Position numbers and translations under genes: made by a program. Below are positions 21,195 to 33,522 of a stretch of DNA of 64,000 nt, piece by piece. The stretch is from Hevea brasiliensis (lineage: Eukaryota > Streptophyta > Magnoliopsida > Malpighiales > Euphorbiaceae), in NCBI RefSeq assembly GCF_030052815.1, contig NW_026614693.1, positions 62,001-126,000 of the forward strand. The letters run 5' to 3'. Within the stretch, counting starts at the first letter, position 1, and each line of letters starts with the position of its first letter. The notes under the pieces are model-generated. The model saw only the letters and a program-made list of their open reading frames with translations. It made no database searches and was not told the origin of the DNA.

Positions 21195-23667
21195 GGCGTG
21201 GACCATTGACTAGCCCTGGACTGCGGGGAACCCTGGGAAATATTTTTAGGACTCAAATAAATATTTATTGAAGTATAAATATCATTAGAAATATCAAAGA
21301 AAAATTAAATAATTAGTACAAAGAAAAGTGAGAAATCGAAAAACGGACAAAATCCGGTGTTACCAAAAAATCGGGAATGCAACCCGAACAAGGGCATTGT
21401 GGTCATTTGACACCCTGAGTTGTCTTTTGACCTAAATGTCCATTAAAAATACATGATATTACACTTGGAAAATATAATGAAAAATTAAATTAGGGGTACC
21501 TAATATAAATAGCAAAAATGGGGTTCAAATTGGGTAATTAACACTTTTCACTTATTAAATCATTAAAAATGGGTGAGTGGAGCACTTTGGGGATTAAATT
21601 AACATCACTTGGGCAGATTACTTCCACTAAACTTCATCTTCAACCTTGAGACTCACCATGCCGAATTGAACTCTCTCAAAATCTCCATTGCCGCATTTGG
21701 TTCAAGCTTCATCATCCTCTTCATTTCACCTCCAAACACCTAGGTTGCTTCATTAAAGTTTATCCCCACATCACAAGGAAGAATTTGATACCAAAATCAA
21801 GAAGTTTAGTGAAGATTTGAGAAGTCTCATCCATAGGTAAGTTCGAGTTTTTGATTGTTGCTTTGTTAAAGTTTGTAAGGGTGTTATGGGTGTTTGATTT
21901 ATGAAGAAAATTTTGAGGTTTGATGTTGAATGGGAATGTGTACTTTTGGCAGCCATGGAAACACCTTGAAGATAGTTTACTCTTGCTTGTAAATGGTGGA
22001 TTAAAAGGTTGATTAAATATTTATGTGTATGGGAAATCATTTGGGTGATTATACTTAGTATATGTAAATGTGAAATGAAATTTAAAGCTTGGAAATTAAT
22101 GGAATGTAAATGTACCATTGTGGCAGTTTGTTAACTCTTGAAGAATGCTGGAATTCATGCTTGGTTTATGGAATAATGATGTTAATTTGTGATAGGGGTT
22201 ATGGCAGTTTGAGTGCATGTATGATGGTGTGAAGTTGGGCATGTAAATGGGCATGAATTGGTGATTGAATTGTTGTAAATTGAGTTGGACAAATTCTGCA
22301 CTTGTTGGTGCACATTGAATGTAATTGTAAGCTGCCAAAATGACCTATAATGTGTTGTGAATTATGCTTAGGTTATGGTACAAACCAGAATTGGTTTGAA
22401 TGTTGAGTTTGGTAAGTGTTAAAAGTGATCCTTGATATGTATGCAAGAATTGCAAAAAGGCAGTTTGAGTTTTAGGCCCATAACCTTAAGTGTGTGACTC
22501 CAATTGGTATGAAACCAATTTGAGGTGAAACTAGGCACAAAATGTGCCAACTTTCATGAAGGAAGCTTGCCAAAATTCTGCTTGCAAGATAGCTTGAAAA
22601 ATGACCAAATCCGGATTAAGTGCAAATGAGGCCTGAAAATTTACTATTTGGGCAGCAGTTAGTGTTTAGGCCATAACTCACTCAAAACAGGTCCAATTGA
22701 CCTGAAATTTTAACCATGAATAGTTAAGACCCATACCTACAAGTCTTATGAAGACACCAAAGCCCAGAAATGATCATAAGCAAGTCAAAAAGCTTGCACA
22801 AGTTCGGGTCCAAAAACTGGCCGAACCTAAAATGACCTAAAGTGACCTAAAATGACCAATTTTGGTGCAATTTGATCAGCAATAGTAAAATGACCATAAC
22901 TTGGTCTACATAACTCGGAATGACCTGAAATTTTGCCCCAGGTGCAATAAGACATAGATCTACAAGTTTGTAGTTTTGACCAAAACCCGAAAACTGAGGA
23001 AACTAGGTCATCCAGCTAGGTCAAACTAGTATCCCAGAATCCAGCAAATTGCAAGAAAATGCAGTATACACGGAAATGAACTTGGTAACATGTACCAACC
23101 CTAAAAGACTATCGAATGTGACATATTAGTAACGTTAAAACCTAATTTACCTAAAACGCATCGAGGGTCGATATATTAAGTTGATTAAGCAAATAATAGC
23201 ATTCAGTGAATTATTTATCAAACATTATCATTAGAAACAGTTTAATTAAGTACTGAAACACTTCAAATTGTGTTTCTCAGTTAGCAAAGGCTCAAGGAAA
23301 GGGAAGGAAACACTGAGTCAAGACCAAGAGACAGTTATCAGAGGTTTGTGCACAATTAGTTTTTAACTGATTTTGTTTGAATATTTCATATGATTAAATG
23401 ACATGCTTTTCTTATGTATTATGTTTAATAAGCATTGGATTTAATTCAATGATTATTGAAATTGTTATAGTATGTATGAATTTAGCTTGACTAGGTTATT
23501 ACCCGTCTCTCTCATTTGTTGAGAAAACAATGGAGTTAGTTGTGTTTTGATTACCATGGTACGTGCACAGGCTTAGATTTTCCTCTGATTTGAGGTTAGA
23601 TCTAAGTTTATTTTATCGTTATGGCCCTTGCGGAAGATTCATTATTGTGATGGTACTGTGCACGATA

Positions 23668-23736
23668 ATTCGACCTCCCCGACCATAGGGAGTTAGAATC
23701 TGATTCGACCTCCCCGACCATAGGGAGTTAGAATCA
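23668..23736 (+). repeat. 35-bp tandem duplication in solo LTR
   Basis: Two adjacent copies of a unit beginning ATTCGACCTCCCCGACCATA are almost identical. Confidence 0.9.
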
Positions 23737-23787
23737 CATCGAATATGGCCCTTTCGGATTAGTCTTGCATAGTTAGTGAGATAAAGA

Positions 23788-23870
23788 TTGATTTTTGAGA
23801 TACAACATGGTTTTTGAGATACATAATGATTTTTGAGATACATAATGATTTTTGAGATACAGAATGACTT
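23788..23870 (+). repeat. Four tandem units of about 20 bp in solo LTR
   Basis: The unit TTTTTGAGATACATAATGA recurs four times with small changes (ACAACATGG, ACATAATGA, ACATAATGA, ACAGAATGA). Confidence 0.9.
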
Positions 23871-24051
23871 TTGAATGGTAAAGAATTGTGATTTCAATTA
23901 TGGTTTATGTATAATTGATTTTGTTGGAATTACTTATTGGCAATGAATGATTTGAGTTTTGGAATTTGATGAGTATTCAGATTTCCAAATTATTTACTGT
24001 AAATTTTGTCAATGTATATTGTACTATATTTTAAATTATAGTTGTGCACCA

Positions 24052-24091
24052 CTGAGTTCACCACTCAGCGATAGCTTTGTATGCTGTCGCA
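24052..24091 (+). other. Paired hairpins in solo LTR
   Basis: CTGAGT/ACTCAG is followed at once by GCGATAGC/GCTGTCGC. Confidence 0.6.
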
Positions 24092-24697
24092 GGTAAAAAG
24101 AGCATAGAGCAGTGAATAAGTTTCTTTAAAAACATATTCAGATCAGCTCTAGGTATATCATAGGTATACCCATGTACATAGGTTTTGATGTATGCATGTA
24201 ATAATATGTATGTAAATTATTTGAGCAGTTGTATAAAAACTCTTGTAAAATATTTTGGTATGTAATTAAATGTAAATTATTGTAAATATAAAGTTGAGAT
24301 TTCATTTACTTGAATAGTTTTGTATTATAAATTTTGAGTCTTGTAATCAATGAAATGTTTCTTTATGGTGAGAGTAGTTTGAAAATGAACTGATTGTTTA
24401 TTGAGAATTAAATTGTGAATTGAAATAAAGTTATTGAAGTTGTATTTGAGAAAACATATTGGGAGCATTTTCTTTTGCAGGATTGAAGAACTGTTTTCTC
24501 AAAATACAGCCGGCACTTTGCCGAAATTTTGAAAAAAAAATTTTATAACCAGATTTTAATCGATGATTTAAATTTCACGAAAATTGTTTTAAAATCCCTT
24601 GTAGTATATCTAATGGATTATCGGTAGGCGAAATACGGTAATTCATTAGGTGTACTACGGGATCATGTTGCATCTTATAGGGGAGTAGGGTGTGACA

Positions 24698-24877
24698 GAG
24701 AGAGTAGTAGTGTGAGTTCCATATGCAAGACCAATGAGGCAAATGCAAGAGATGATGATGAAGAAGCAATCTCAATTCTCATAGCCCTCAGAGCTCTCAC
24801 AGCCTACATAGCAGGATCCACATTCTAGAGCTAATGATGCTAGCGATTTTCATGATGATTATCTTGATCATTTATAG
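24698..24877 (+). pseudogene. CACTA transposase-associated protein, last piece and stop
   Basis: Beyond the solo LTR the reading continues with PMRQMQEMMMKKQSQFS and ends in an acidic Asp-rich tail (DASDFHDDYLDHL) before TAG at 24875-24877. In-frame TAG codons lie where Gln would be expected. The Met/Gln-rich coil and acidic tail are typical of CACTA TNP-like C-termini. One frame shift is needed near the LTR junction. Confidence 0.6.
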
Positions 24878-25489
24878 CTTACATTTTATTTTTCCCATAT
24901 TATCTCACACTATGACATTTTCCAATCAATATGCATTGTATTTATGGATTTAATTAACATTTATTTAATTTTATGTGATTTGTTTTATTATACAAAAAAT
25001 GGAGAGTTATTATTAATTTTATATATAAATGCAATTATAGGGGGTTAATATTTGATAGGTTTTCATATGTAATTTTTTTGTATTATTTTTACAATTACGA
25101 ACGAATTAGAAACGAAAATCCATTTCTATATTGAAATGGATAATTGGCTATTTCAAACAAATTTTGCACAAATAGAAATGGAAATCCGTTTCAATTTAGA
25201 AAATGATACTATTTCATTTTAAAATTTATGGTATTTGTATTTTGAATTGAAATATAGTTTGATTTCAATATACAAAAAATTAGAAACAGAATAATGTCCA
25301 TTTATAAAATAGAAGTGGATTGACTCCATTCCTAATTTTGAAATGGATTTTATTTTCTGTTTCTAACACAAATGGCAATGGGGTTTACCAATACAGAGAC
25401 TTTCCATTTCAAATATGTTTCTAATCTTATTTAGAAATGGAATGACTAGATTTAGAAATAGAAAATTCCATTTCTAATTAAGTTAAGTG
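24878..25489 (+). repeat. CACTA 3' subterminal repeat region
   Basis: From about 25100 the sequence is packed with TTAGAAATGGA-type words and their complement CCATTTCTA in both orientations (for example 25120, 25132, 25180, 25343, 25405, 25433, 25468). Such arrays bind the element's TNP protein in CACTA transposons. A degenerate end AAGTG at 25485-25489 (complement CACTT) may be the old terminus. Confidence 0.6.
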
Positions 25490-25988
25490 TTGTCCTATAT
25501 TACTATAGCTGACAATGTAAATGTTTAAAACTCCTTTAGCAATTGCCCTAGTAAAAAGCCATGACTTAGTTTTCAAAATTACACATTACCAACTTAATCA
25601 TTTTGGTTGGAAGATTCCTTGGCCAACATATTTACTATTAGCTCTGACTTTACATATTAACCGTTTTAGCATGCATATCTTATATACATCCATAAACATA
25701 CATATCTCATATATGCATTCATAAACGATAATGTAAAATGTATGATCATGAACTTTTCTATGGAACTTTAATCCCAGCCACTAGGATTTGAGTTAAGGGC
25801 ATCCTAGGTTATCATCCATCTATATCATGCACGCATAAGAAAAAGGTCTTTAACTTTTGAAGTGTTGTTCTCCCATTGATTTCATCAATGTGTTAGCCTC
25901 CTTTCTTCTTGTAAACTCCTTAAATGTCATTACATTATTATCCTAAGAATACCAAGGCAAAAATTACAAAAGAAAATGAGCTCGTAAG
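25490..25988. other. Unassigned spacer between CACTA and B2
   Basis: AT-rich sequence without a recognisable gene. A 67-codon frame at 25521-25724 has no known motif and is not annotated. Confidence 0.5.
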
Positions 25989-26731
25989 TGATACACTTGT
26001 ATTATATAGGTATTTTAAGGCACTTTTTATTGCATTTGACTTGCATTTTGTTAGTTAATTTCCTGATTTTAAGTTAGTTTCATTATATTTTAGGATTTTG
26101 AGTTAATCTAGCTTAATTTCTTGATTTATGTGTTTTATTAGGTAATTTAATGCAATCCAAAAGCCTAGAGCATAATTGGATAAGTTAGAAAGTCAAAAAG
26201 CATAAGTCAAGCACTAGGAAGATTACATAGGCTGTGCATCGGCAAGACCAGACCCATGTAACCAGTTGTCAGGAAAGTGGTAGGAGAAAACAATTACATA
26301 GGCCATGTAAGGGACCCTGCGTAATGGTTCCTGGCTCATGTAACATTTTATCCCACTATTTGATGAAGAGTTTTAAGGCTTCAGAGAGTTACAGGGCCTA
26401 CCCCATATAATGGTACATGGGCCATGTATTTTGCCCAGCTCAGATACTAATTTGACTCCAACTCTATTTTGTATGTCTTGAAAAGACTTCTAAGACCTCC
26501 AGGACTCTAAATTAAGGGTTTTATGCCAAAGATAAATAAAAAAAGTCAGAAAATAAACTAGGGATCACTTCTTTTACATTTAAACTTAGATTTTCAATAA
26601 TTTAGAAAGATTTGCACCAAGGCTCTTGGGAGAGATTTACAGCTGAAGTTCCAAAAGTTCAAAGCTGTAGAGTCTTTTATCTGGGTCCCTTTGTTCTATT
26701 TCTTCATATGTTTTGTTATTGTTACTTTATT
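25989..26731 (+). repeat. B2 5' LTR, left portion
   Basis: It starts TGATACACTTG as B1's LTR does. It includes several TTACATGG-type palindromes (26220-26440). Positions 26260-26731 recur after A2 at 38447-38918. Confidence 0.8.
26260..26731 (+). repeat. 472-bp direct repeat, left copy
   Basis: It matches 38447-38918 with roughly 5% differences by eye, small indels included. The two copies exactly border A2 on either side. Confidence 0.93.
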
Positions 26732-26900
26732 TTTAACACCCCTATTTGCATAGCGTGGTATATTTTACTGTTCTGGTGATCAAAGTCGGTCCGGACAATT
26801 AAGGTATTAGAACCATACTTAAGACAACTAGCTAAGCCCTAAACACAAATAATTAACAATTGTCAATTAGTTAAGTATAAATAAGAAAAATAGAACATAA

Positions 26901-26952
26901 GAAGTTAAACGAGCCGAGAGTCACAGCAATGGTTGACCTTTTCGGGAAGGAC
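26901..26952 (+). promoter_or_regulatory. 5S rRNA-like module in A2 5' LTR
   Basis: AGTTAAACGAGCC, AATGGTTGACC and GGGAAGGAC appear 169 bp from the LTR start. Confidence 0.6.
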
Positions 26953-27283
26953 TGCAAAGTCGATTTAAACTCAAATTTCGAACCGTAAAATGTGACGCTG
27001 CGGTCCTTAGGACCATTACGAACACAGTGGAAAAGAGAAATCACGAAAAAGAATTGTTAAGTCAGTCAAATAATTAGGTTAGAGAGCCGAAAGAAATATT
27101 GAATTATTTGCAAATTGGGTTGAACCGGCGAGGGGCAATTTAGTCAATTGATCCCGAGAGCTGACTCCTGACCTAACTGTCAAATAAAATTAGAGAAAAG
27201 AAAATTTCGGAGTCGGGAATTAAATTAAAGAACTAATAGAAAAATAAATGAAAAAAAAAAGAAAATGAAAAAGTGAAGAGAGA

Positions 27284-27311
27284 TGACATCATGCATGACA
27301 TCATGCATGAT
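27284..27311 (+). promoter_or_regulatory. Doubled TGACATCATGCA site in A2 5' LTR
   Basis: Two tandem TGACATCATGCA units (27284-27295, 27296-27307) run into TGATG, forming overlapping palindromes. The site lies just upstream of AT-rich and CT-rich promoter-like sequence. Confidence 0.5.
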
Positions 27312-29520
27312 GCCATAAATCCTATAATTAAAAATATATTTAAATTGATTTATGGTCTTCCTAAGACATAAAAAAAGAAAAGAAAAGAAAAAAAAACAAA
27401 GGTCTTCTTCTTCCCTAAGTGCCGCCCTCACTCTCTCTCTCCCTCTCCATTTCTAAACCTCCATGGAAGCTTGCACTTAAGCTTTTGAACCCACCAATTA
27501 AACCCTAATTTCCCTAAATTATCAACTTAAACCTCATCCTTGCATCTTGAAGAGTATAGAGGAGCAAGAAATAGAAAGCAAATTGGAGAAAAGGGGAGTT
27601 AGAAATTGCTACACAAAGGTTAGTAATAAACTCTAAATTATTTCTTTAAATTTCATGCAAATATGCTTAAAGTAACTTAGAAACTAAAGAAATGAAGTAA
27701 AAACATTTATGGAGGACCAAACTGAAAATTTGGCCAGCTAGGGTTACTATGCATATGTTTATGTTTTGATTGAATTTAATATGTTAGGCAAGCTTGTATG
27801 AATGTGGTAGAGAGATTAAGATGCTTAGATTTGGTTAAATGCAACAATTTAGTGAGTTAGGGTTTTGGACACTTAGGGTTTAGAGACAAAAATGTGAGAA
27901 ATTGGTAAATGATGTCTTTGACCTAGTTTGAGGTGAGAAATGGTCATTTGTGACCAAATGAAGTGTGTTAGAAATGTTGGAGTTGAGGTTAAATTCGGAT
28001 TCAATGTGGTCATGCTGCTGGCAGCAGGACCAAGGTCCCATTGAAGGACCAAAACTAAAAATTTACAAGTCCAATTGGTATGAAGCCAATTGGGAATGAA
28101 AATAGACACAAAATGACACAATTTTCATTTAGGAACCATGCCCAAAAAGTGACCAAAACCTAGTGAACAAATTGACCAAATAAGGAAATTCTCAGTCTGA
28201 CCTGCACAAATTGACCAAATGAACAGTGTTTGTTTATTTGGCTATAACTTGAACTAGGAAGGTCTAAATGACTTGAAATTTACCAGTGGACAGATGAGAT
28301 ATAGACCTAAAACTTTCATGAAGAAAACAAACCCAAACTATGCCATTAACCAAGTTATTTGGCCACCCAAAGTTGGTGACCTAAAACTATCAGAACCAAA
28401 ATTTGCCCAGAAAATCTTGGTTAAGTCCAATCTGGCAGCTATGGTTCAAATGGCTATAACTTGAGCTACAAAACTCTAATTGGAGTGATTCAAAAAGGAG
28501 AATAAACATAGAACAATAGGGAACATTTTATATGAAGAAATTTTTCCCAAATTCTAACACAAAAATGACCAATGGAATAGTGTAACTTAAGACACCAAAA
28601 CTGAAAATTTGCAATTTTGCCTAAAAGACCTAAGTTTTGAGAAAACAACCAAAACCAACAAATTTAGTGACCAAAATGTGGTATGTGGGTGAAGTTGGAA
28701 TTCCCATACCTATTAAGCCTTAGAAAGTCAACAAATTGACTTGAATAATACAGTGAATAGTAACCCCGAAACACAAATTTTAAAGAATGTCAAATTTAGC
28801 AGATATAAGCTAGATAAAAGTGAATTTGAATTTATTTTTGGATTTATGCTAAGTTATGGTACTGAAACACTGTGAAACTGTATGTTTCAGCTGAAAAAGA
28901 CTTGGAAGGTCTGAGAGACTGAGTCAAGACCTAGAGGTGACTCACGTCAGGTTTGTGCACAATAAACCTTTCTTGAGCATTTTGTCATTGAAAAAAATTG
29001 ATTTGGTATGATTTATGAAAAATTGGTGTTAATCATGAATTGTGTTGCCACTTTGTGTATGAAACTATGACTTTGGAAATCTATCGGATTTCTCATGAAT
29101 TATTTGAATAAAATGTTTGAAATAGATTTTTATTTTACACTTAGCTTGATAGTGCCTTATTATTCCTCCTCCATTCATGGGGTGAGATCGATTATTTTTC
29201 CTCCCTCTCTGGTTTACTAGTTGAAGTTGTAGATCGGATGAGTACTCATTAGCTAGCTAGCTAGCTACCTCCCTCATTGATTTCGATTAGTGGGGTTGTA
29301 GATTGCTTTGTCGTGGTGTACAACACGGCATTGATCGGAAATTTTGTGTCATGGCTTAAGTTGTGTATGAATTAGCAACACTGTGTTTATGAAATTATTT
29401 GACCCAAAAATTTTGCTATAATGAGTTTTGATAATTGGTGAAATATAATTGTGCAACATTTAAATTGTGTTTTGTCAACGAATGATTTATGTACTGTATT
29501 TTAATTTTTATTGTGCACCA

Positions 29521-29562
29521 CTAAGTATTTTTATACTCAGCGATAGCTTATTTCGCTGTCGC
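29521..29562 (+). other. Paired hairpins in A2 5' LTR
   Basis: The first stem is CTAAGT/ACTCAG with one mismatch. The second is GCGATAGC/GCTGTCGC, intact. Confidence 0.55.
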
Positions 29563-30194
29563 AGATAAGAGCAAGGAGAAAGCAGCAGAGTGAGCTACTA
29601 TTGAAATTGAGGACTACACTGATCTTTTTGTAGGGTATTGTTTTATACCCTTGTAGTTATTTTGATGTAAATATTTTAAAGTTGAGCATTTGTATAACAA
29701 ACTGTAATAATATTATTTTTGGATTTTCTTTTTGTAAATTATGATTTGCATTTGTGAATTTCGTACTATATGCATTGTGAATGAAGTTATGAAATATTTT
29801 AAGTTGATAAATTTTTGGTTGAATTATAAAATGAATTGAATTTTGTTGACTTGAGATTATTTGGAGGTTGGGAGTTGTGAAAAATTTATTGGAAGTGTTT
29901 TTCTCAGGTATTTGAAGAAATGTTTTCTCAAAATACAAATGGCACTCTGCCGAAATTTTTATAAAATTTGCAGAAAAATAAAAATGGACAAAAATTTTTA
30001 CTAGTTTTTGAGCTTTGAATAAATGATTTTAATTCCTACCAAAATGCTCACCACTTCCAAAATGTAAGAAAATGGTTTTAAAATTCCTTGTAGTGTACTT
30101 AATAAATTATCGGTAGGTGAAGTTTGATAGTTTATTAGGTATTCTACGGGATCATGTTATGCCATACAGAGGGGTAAGGTGTGACATGTTTTAG

Positions 30195-30206
30195 TGGTAT
30201 CAGATT
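30195..30206 (+). other. Primer binding site of A2
   Basis: TGGTATCAGATT differs at two bases from the tRNA-Met-type site. It starts 8 bases after the LTR. Confidence 0.85.
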
Positions 30207-30375
30207 ATGGTTTTGCAATAAATTTTGACTATGTATGTGAATATTTCTTTGATAAGTACAACTGCTCATGTGTCTTTAATTGATACATATGACATATTTA
30301 CATAATGAATATGCACTAACGGAGGTCAACCTCCTTGTGTTTGATCTCAGGAAGTAGAAATTTTGGGAAAACAGA

Positions 30376-31530
30376 ATGGAAGAAGGAGATCATTCCGTAG
30401 AACAATCTATTGAGGCTGAGGTTCAAGGGGAAGCCCCAGCACTCCAGAACGTGAGTGGGTCAGCTACTCCAGCTCCTACTCCAGCACCGCAGTTTCCTGC
30501 TCAGTTTGCACAGCAGATGGCTGCATTTTTCCAACAAATGGAGGGAAATATGCCACCCCAAGCTTAGATGCAAGCACCTGTAGCACACCCACAGCCTTCA
30601 GCTTGGCAATATGAAAAATTGATGAAATTTGGGGCCACCGAGTTTAAAGGCACTGTGGATGGTGGTCTGAAATTCGAGTATTCTGTTTCTTTGTTGCAAG
30701 GGGATGCTTATGAATGGTGGAAGACCATCCCCCACAGCCTGGTAGAACCTCCAGTCCTTACTTGGTTAGACTTTTTGAGGGAGTTTCGATAAAAGTGGGT
30801 CCCTGATGCATATGTGGATATGAAGTTACAAGCATTCCCGAGTTTGAAACAAGGGGACAGAGCCATAGCAGAATATGAGAGGGACTTCTCTCGATTGAGC
30901 CACTACGCTCAAAGCTTAGTCTCCACCCTCAGAGATAGATGTAAGAGGTTTGAGGCCGGGTTAAGGCCGAATCTGAGAATGCAAGTTGTGGGTTTTCGAC
31001 ATCAGAATTTCTTTGAGTTAATCTCACAGGCCCTGGAATCGAAAAGGATAGAATCAAAAGGGGCAGTGAAGAAGGGTACACAAGAGAAAGAGAAGACTGA
31101 AAAGACTACTGGACAAGCACCTGAGAGTGGTTCTGGGAAGAGGAAACAGTTTGGGGGATCTAGCTCCCGTAGATCTGGCAGAGGCAGATTCTCTGGCCAA
31201 AGACCACCCCGATCTGGTCAGCAGACCCAGTAAGCACCCCGAAGAGCTCTATCAGTACGGTAGTGTGAAATTTGTGGTAGAACACACAGTGGGGTTTGTT
31301 TCAAGGCCATCGGTGAATGTTTTAACTGTGGAGGGAGTGGACATTTCGCTAAGGATTGTACTAGTCCACGCCGATCTGGACCTTCTGCTACATCTAAAGG
31401 ATCAGCCCAAGTCTCTGCACCCAGAGGATCATAGCCAGCTGGTAGAGGTAGAGGCAGAGTTAGGGGTCCTGGTAACACTCCTGGGAGTCAAAGCACTGTT
31501 AACCAGCCAGTATCCAGTGGTGCACCAGTC
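30376..31530 (+). pseudogene. A2 gag (broken)
   Basis: The ATG at 30376 opens MEEGDHSVEQSIEAEVQG, matching A1's leader. Capsid sequence runs 30568-31060. Relative to A1, about 21 codons after the GTVD motif (30654-30663) are missing in frame, which removes a WLERM-type segment. Stops lie at 30565-30567 and 30790. A basic tail is followed by the CCHC knuckle CFNCGGSGHFAKDC at 31318-31359 in another frame. The product would form particles. Confidence 0.88.
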
Positions 31531-31533
31531 AGA

Positions 31534-33460
31534 GTGTATACCATACATCAGAGGGAGGAGGCTGAAACATCAGACGTAGTAGCTGGTATTTTCTCCATCC
31601 TTGACCAAGATGTGCATGTGTTATTTGATCCTGGCTCCACACATTCGTATGTTAATGCTAGTGTGATGTTTTCTATTGCTATTCAGTGTGTACCAATGGA
31701 CTATGATGTGCTAGTAACTAGTCCATTAGGCCAGGAGGTCAGGGTAAATAGACTATATAGGGACTATCCTTTGGTGATCCAAGGACACACTTTTCTGTCT
31801 GATTTGATTGAAGTGCCCTTCAGAAATTATGATATTATCTTGGGCATGGATTGGTTGGCCAGGCATCATGCGATGATTGACTATAGACTGAAGACAATCA
31901 CTTTTGGTCTCCCTTAGTATGGTGATGTAGTAATACATGGGGAGAGGCAGTTATTGCCTTCAAACATCATTTCGGCTGTACTAGCCAGAAGGATGATCAG
32001 AAAGGGGTGTGAAGCATATTTGGCACATGTGATAGACACCCAAGTGGGGAGTCCAAAGACCGAGGACATTCCCATCAGATGTGACTTTGCGGATGTGTTT
32101 CCTGATGAATTACCAGGATTACCTCCAGAAAGAGAAGTGCAGTTTGAAATTGATGTTCTGCCTGGTGTGGACCCAATCTCTATAACACCATATAAAATGG
32201 CACCAGCAGAACTAAAAGAATTGAAAGTGCAGCTACAAGAGCTGCTTGACAAGGGCTTCATCTGCCCTAGTGTGTCACCTTGGAGAGCACCAGTGTTGTT
32301 TGTAAAGAAGAAAGATGGCACTCTCCGGTTATGCATTGACTATTGACAGTTAAATAAGGTGACAATAAAGAACAGATACCCATTGCCCCGCATTGATGAC
32401 TTGTTTGATCAGTTAAGGGGTGCAGCTGTATTCTCCAAAATTGACCTGAGGTCAGGTCATTATCAGCTGAAAGTACAAGAGCAGAGTATTGCTAAAACTA
32501 CCTTTAGAACCCGCTATGGCCACTATGAGTTCTTGGTCATGCCATTCGGGTTAACTAATGCTCCGACTGCTTTTATGGATCTAATGAACACTATCTTCAG
32601 ACCATACCTCGACCAGTTTGTTGTGGTATTCATAGATGATATATTGGTCTATTCGAGGAGTGCAGAAGAGCATGATAGACATCTGCGGATTGTACTACAG
32701 ACTTTGAGAGAGAAACAGCTATATGCCAAATTGTCGAAATGTGAATTTTGGCTGAAGTAGATATCATTTTTGGGGCACATAGTATCAGCAGAGGGTATTA
32801 AGGTAGATCCTAGCAAGATAGAAGCTGTCCTTAATTGGAAGCCACCCAGAAATATCACAGAGATTCGCAGTTTTCTAGGTTTAGCTGGATACTATCGTGT
32901 TTTTGTGCAGGGATTCTCTATGTTGGCATCTCCATTGACCAAGCTGCTTAGGAAAGATGTGAAATTTCAATGGACGGATAAATGCCAGCAGAGTTTCGAT
33001 GAATTGAAGAAATGTTTGACTGAGGCTCCAGCCCTGACTTTACCTACACTGGGTAAAGAATATATAGTTTACAGCGATGCTTCTCATAATGGTTTAGGTT
33101 GTGTGTTGATACAAGATCGAAATGTCATTGCTTATGCATCACGCCAGCTAAAACCGCATGAGAAGAATTATCCAACACATGATTTGGAGCTTGCAGCTAT
33201 TGTGTTTGCTCTTAAGATCTGGAGACTATTTGTATGGGGAAAAGTGTTACATCTACACAGATCATAAGAGTTTGAAGTATTTGGGCACCCAGAAAGAGCT
33301 GAATTTGAGACTGAGGAGATGGTTAGAGTTGATAAAAGACTATGATTGTCTGATAGACTATCAGCCAGGGAAAGCTAATGTGGTGGCTGACGCCTTAAGT
33401 CGCAAGACTATGGCAAGTCTATGGGTTACTCCTTTGTTTATGGTACATTAGTTGAGATCA
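31534..33460 (+). pseudogene. A2 protease, reverse transcriptase and RNase H (broken)
   Basis: The protease LFDPGST Asp codon is 31627-31629. RT has its first Asp at 32443-32445 (FSKIDLRSG) and FIDDILVYS with DD at 32635-32640. RNase H has its first Asp at 33076-33078 (YSDASHNG). All are intact, unlike A1. One frame holds from 31534 to about 33220 with stops near 31915, 32344 (expected Arg) and 32758. A 2-base loss near 33226 shifts the frame and is undone near 33510. A stop lies near 33449. Confidence 0.92.
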
Positions 33461-33522
33461 TTACATGCCAGCTTAGAGATTAATGATGAGGAGCAGACAG
33501 CAATGCATGGCATGTACAGCCA

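Larger units (their letters stand above)
20968..24697 (+). mobile_element. Solo chromoviral LTR, 3730 bp
   Basis: It starts TGTAACACCCTT and ends GGGTGTGACA, and is flanked by perfect 5-bp duplications GAGAG (20963-20967 and 24698-24702). No internal region or second LTR is attached, so it is the product of LTR-LTR recombination after insertion. It belongs to a subfamily distinct from A1/A2 but closer to A3 at its 3' end. The CACTA coding sequence continues on both sides. Confidence 0.95.
26732..30186 (+). repeat. 5' LTR of A2
   Basis: It is collinear with the 3' LTR, with many transitions in the first 350 bp and fewer later. It ends GGTGTGACA. A 5S-like module, a doubled TGACATCATGCA site and hairpins are present. 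Confidence 0.95.

Noticed and set aside
23668..23870. CRISPR-like repeats
   Set aside because: The repeats are directly tandem without unique spacers, and the DNA is plant.
25521..25724. A 67-codon frame in the spacer between CACTA and B2
   Set aside because: It has no motif or homology I recognise and its composition is like the surrounding AT-rich DNA.
26260..26731. The 472-bp flanking repeat as a target site duplication
   Set aside because: Ty3/gypsy integrase makes about 5 bp; 472 bp needs recombination or an assembly cause.
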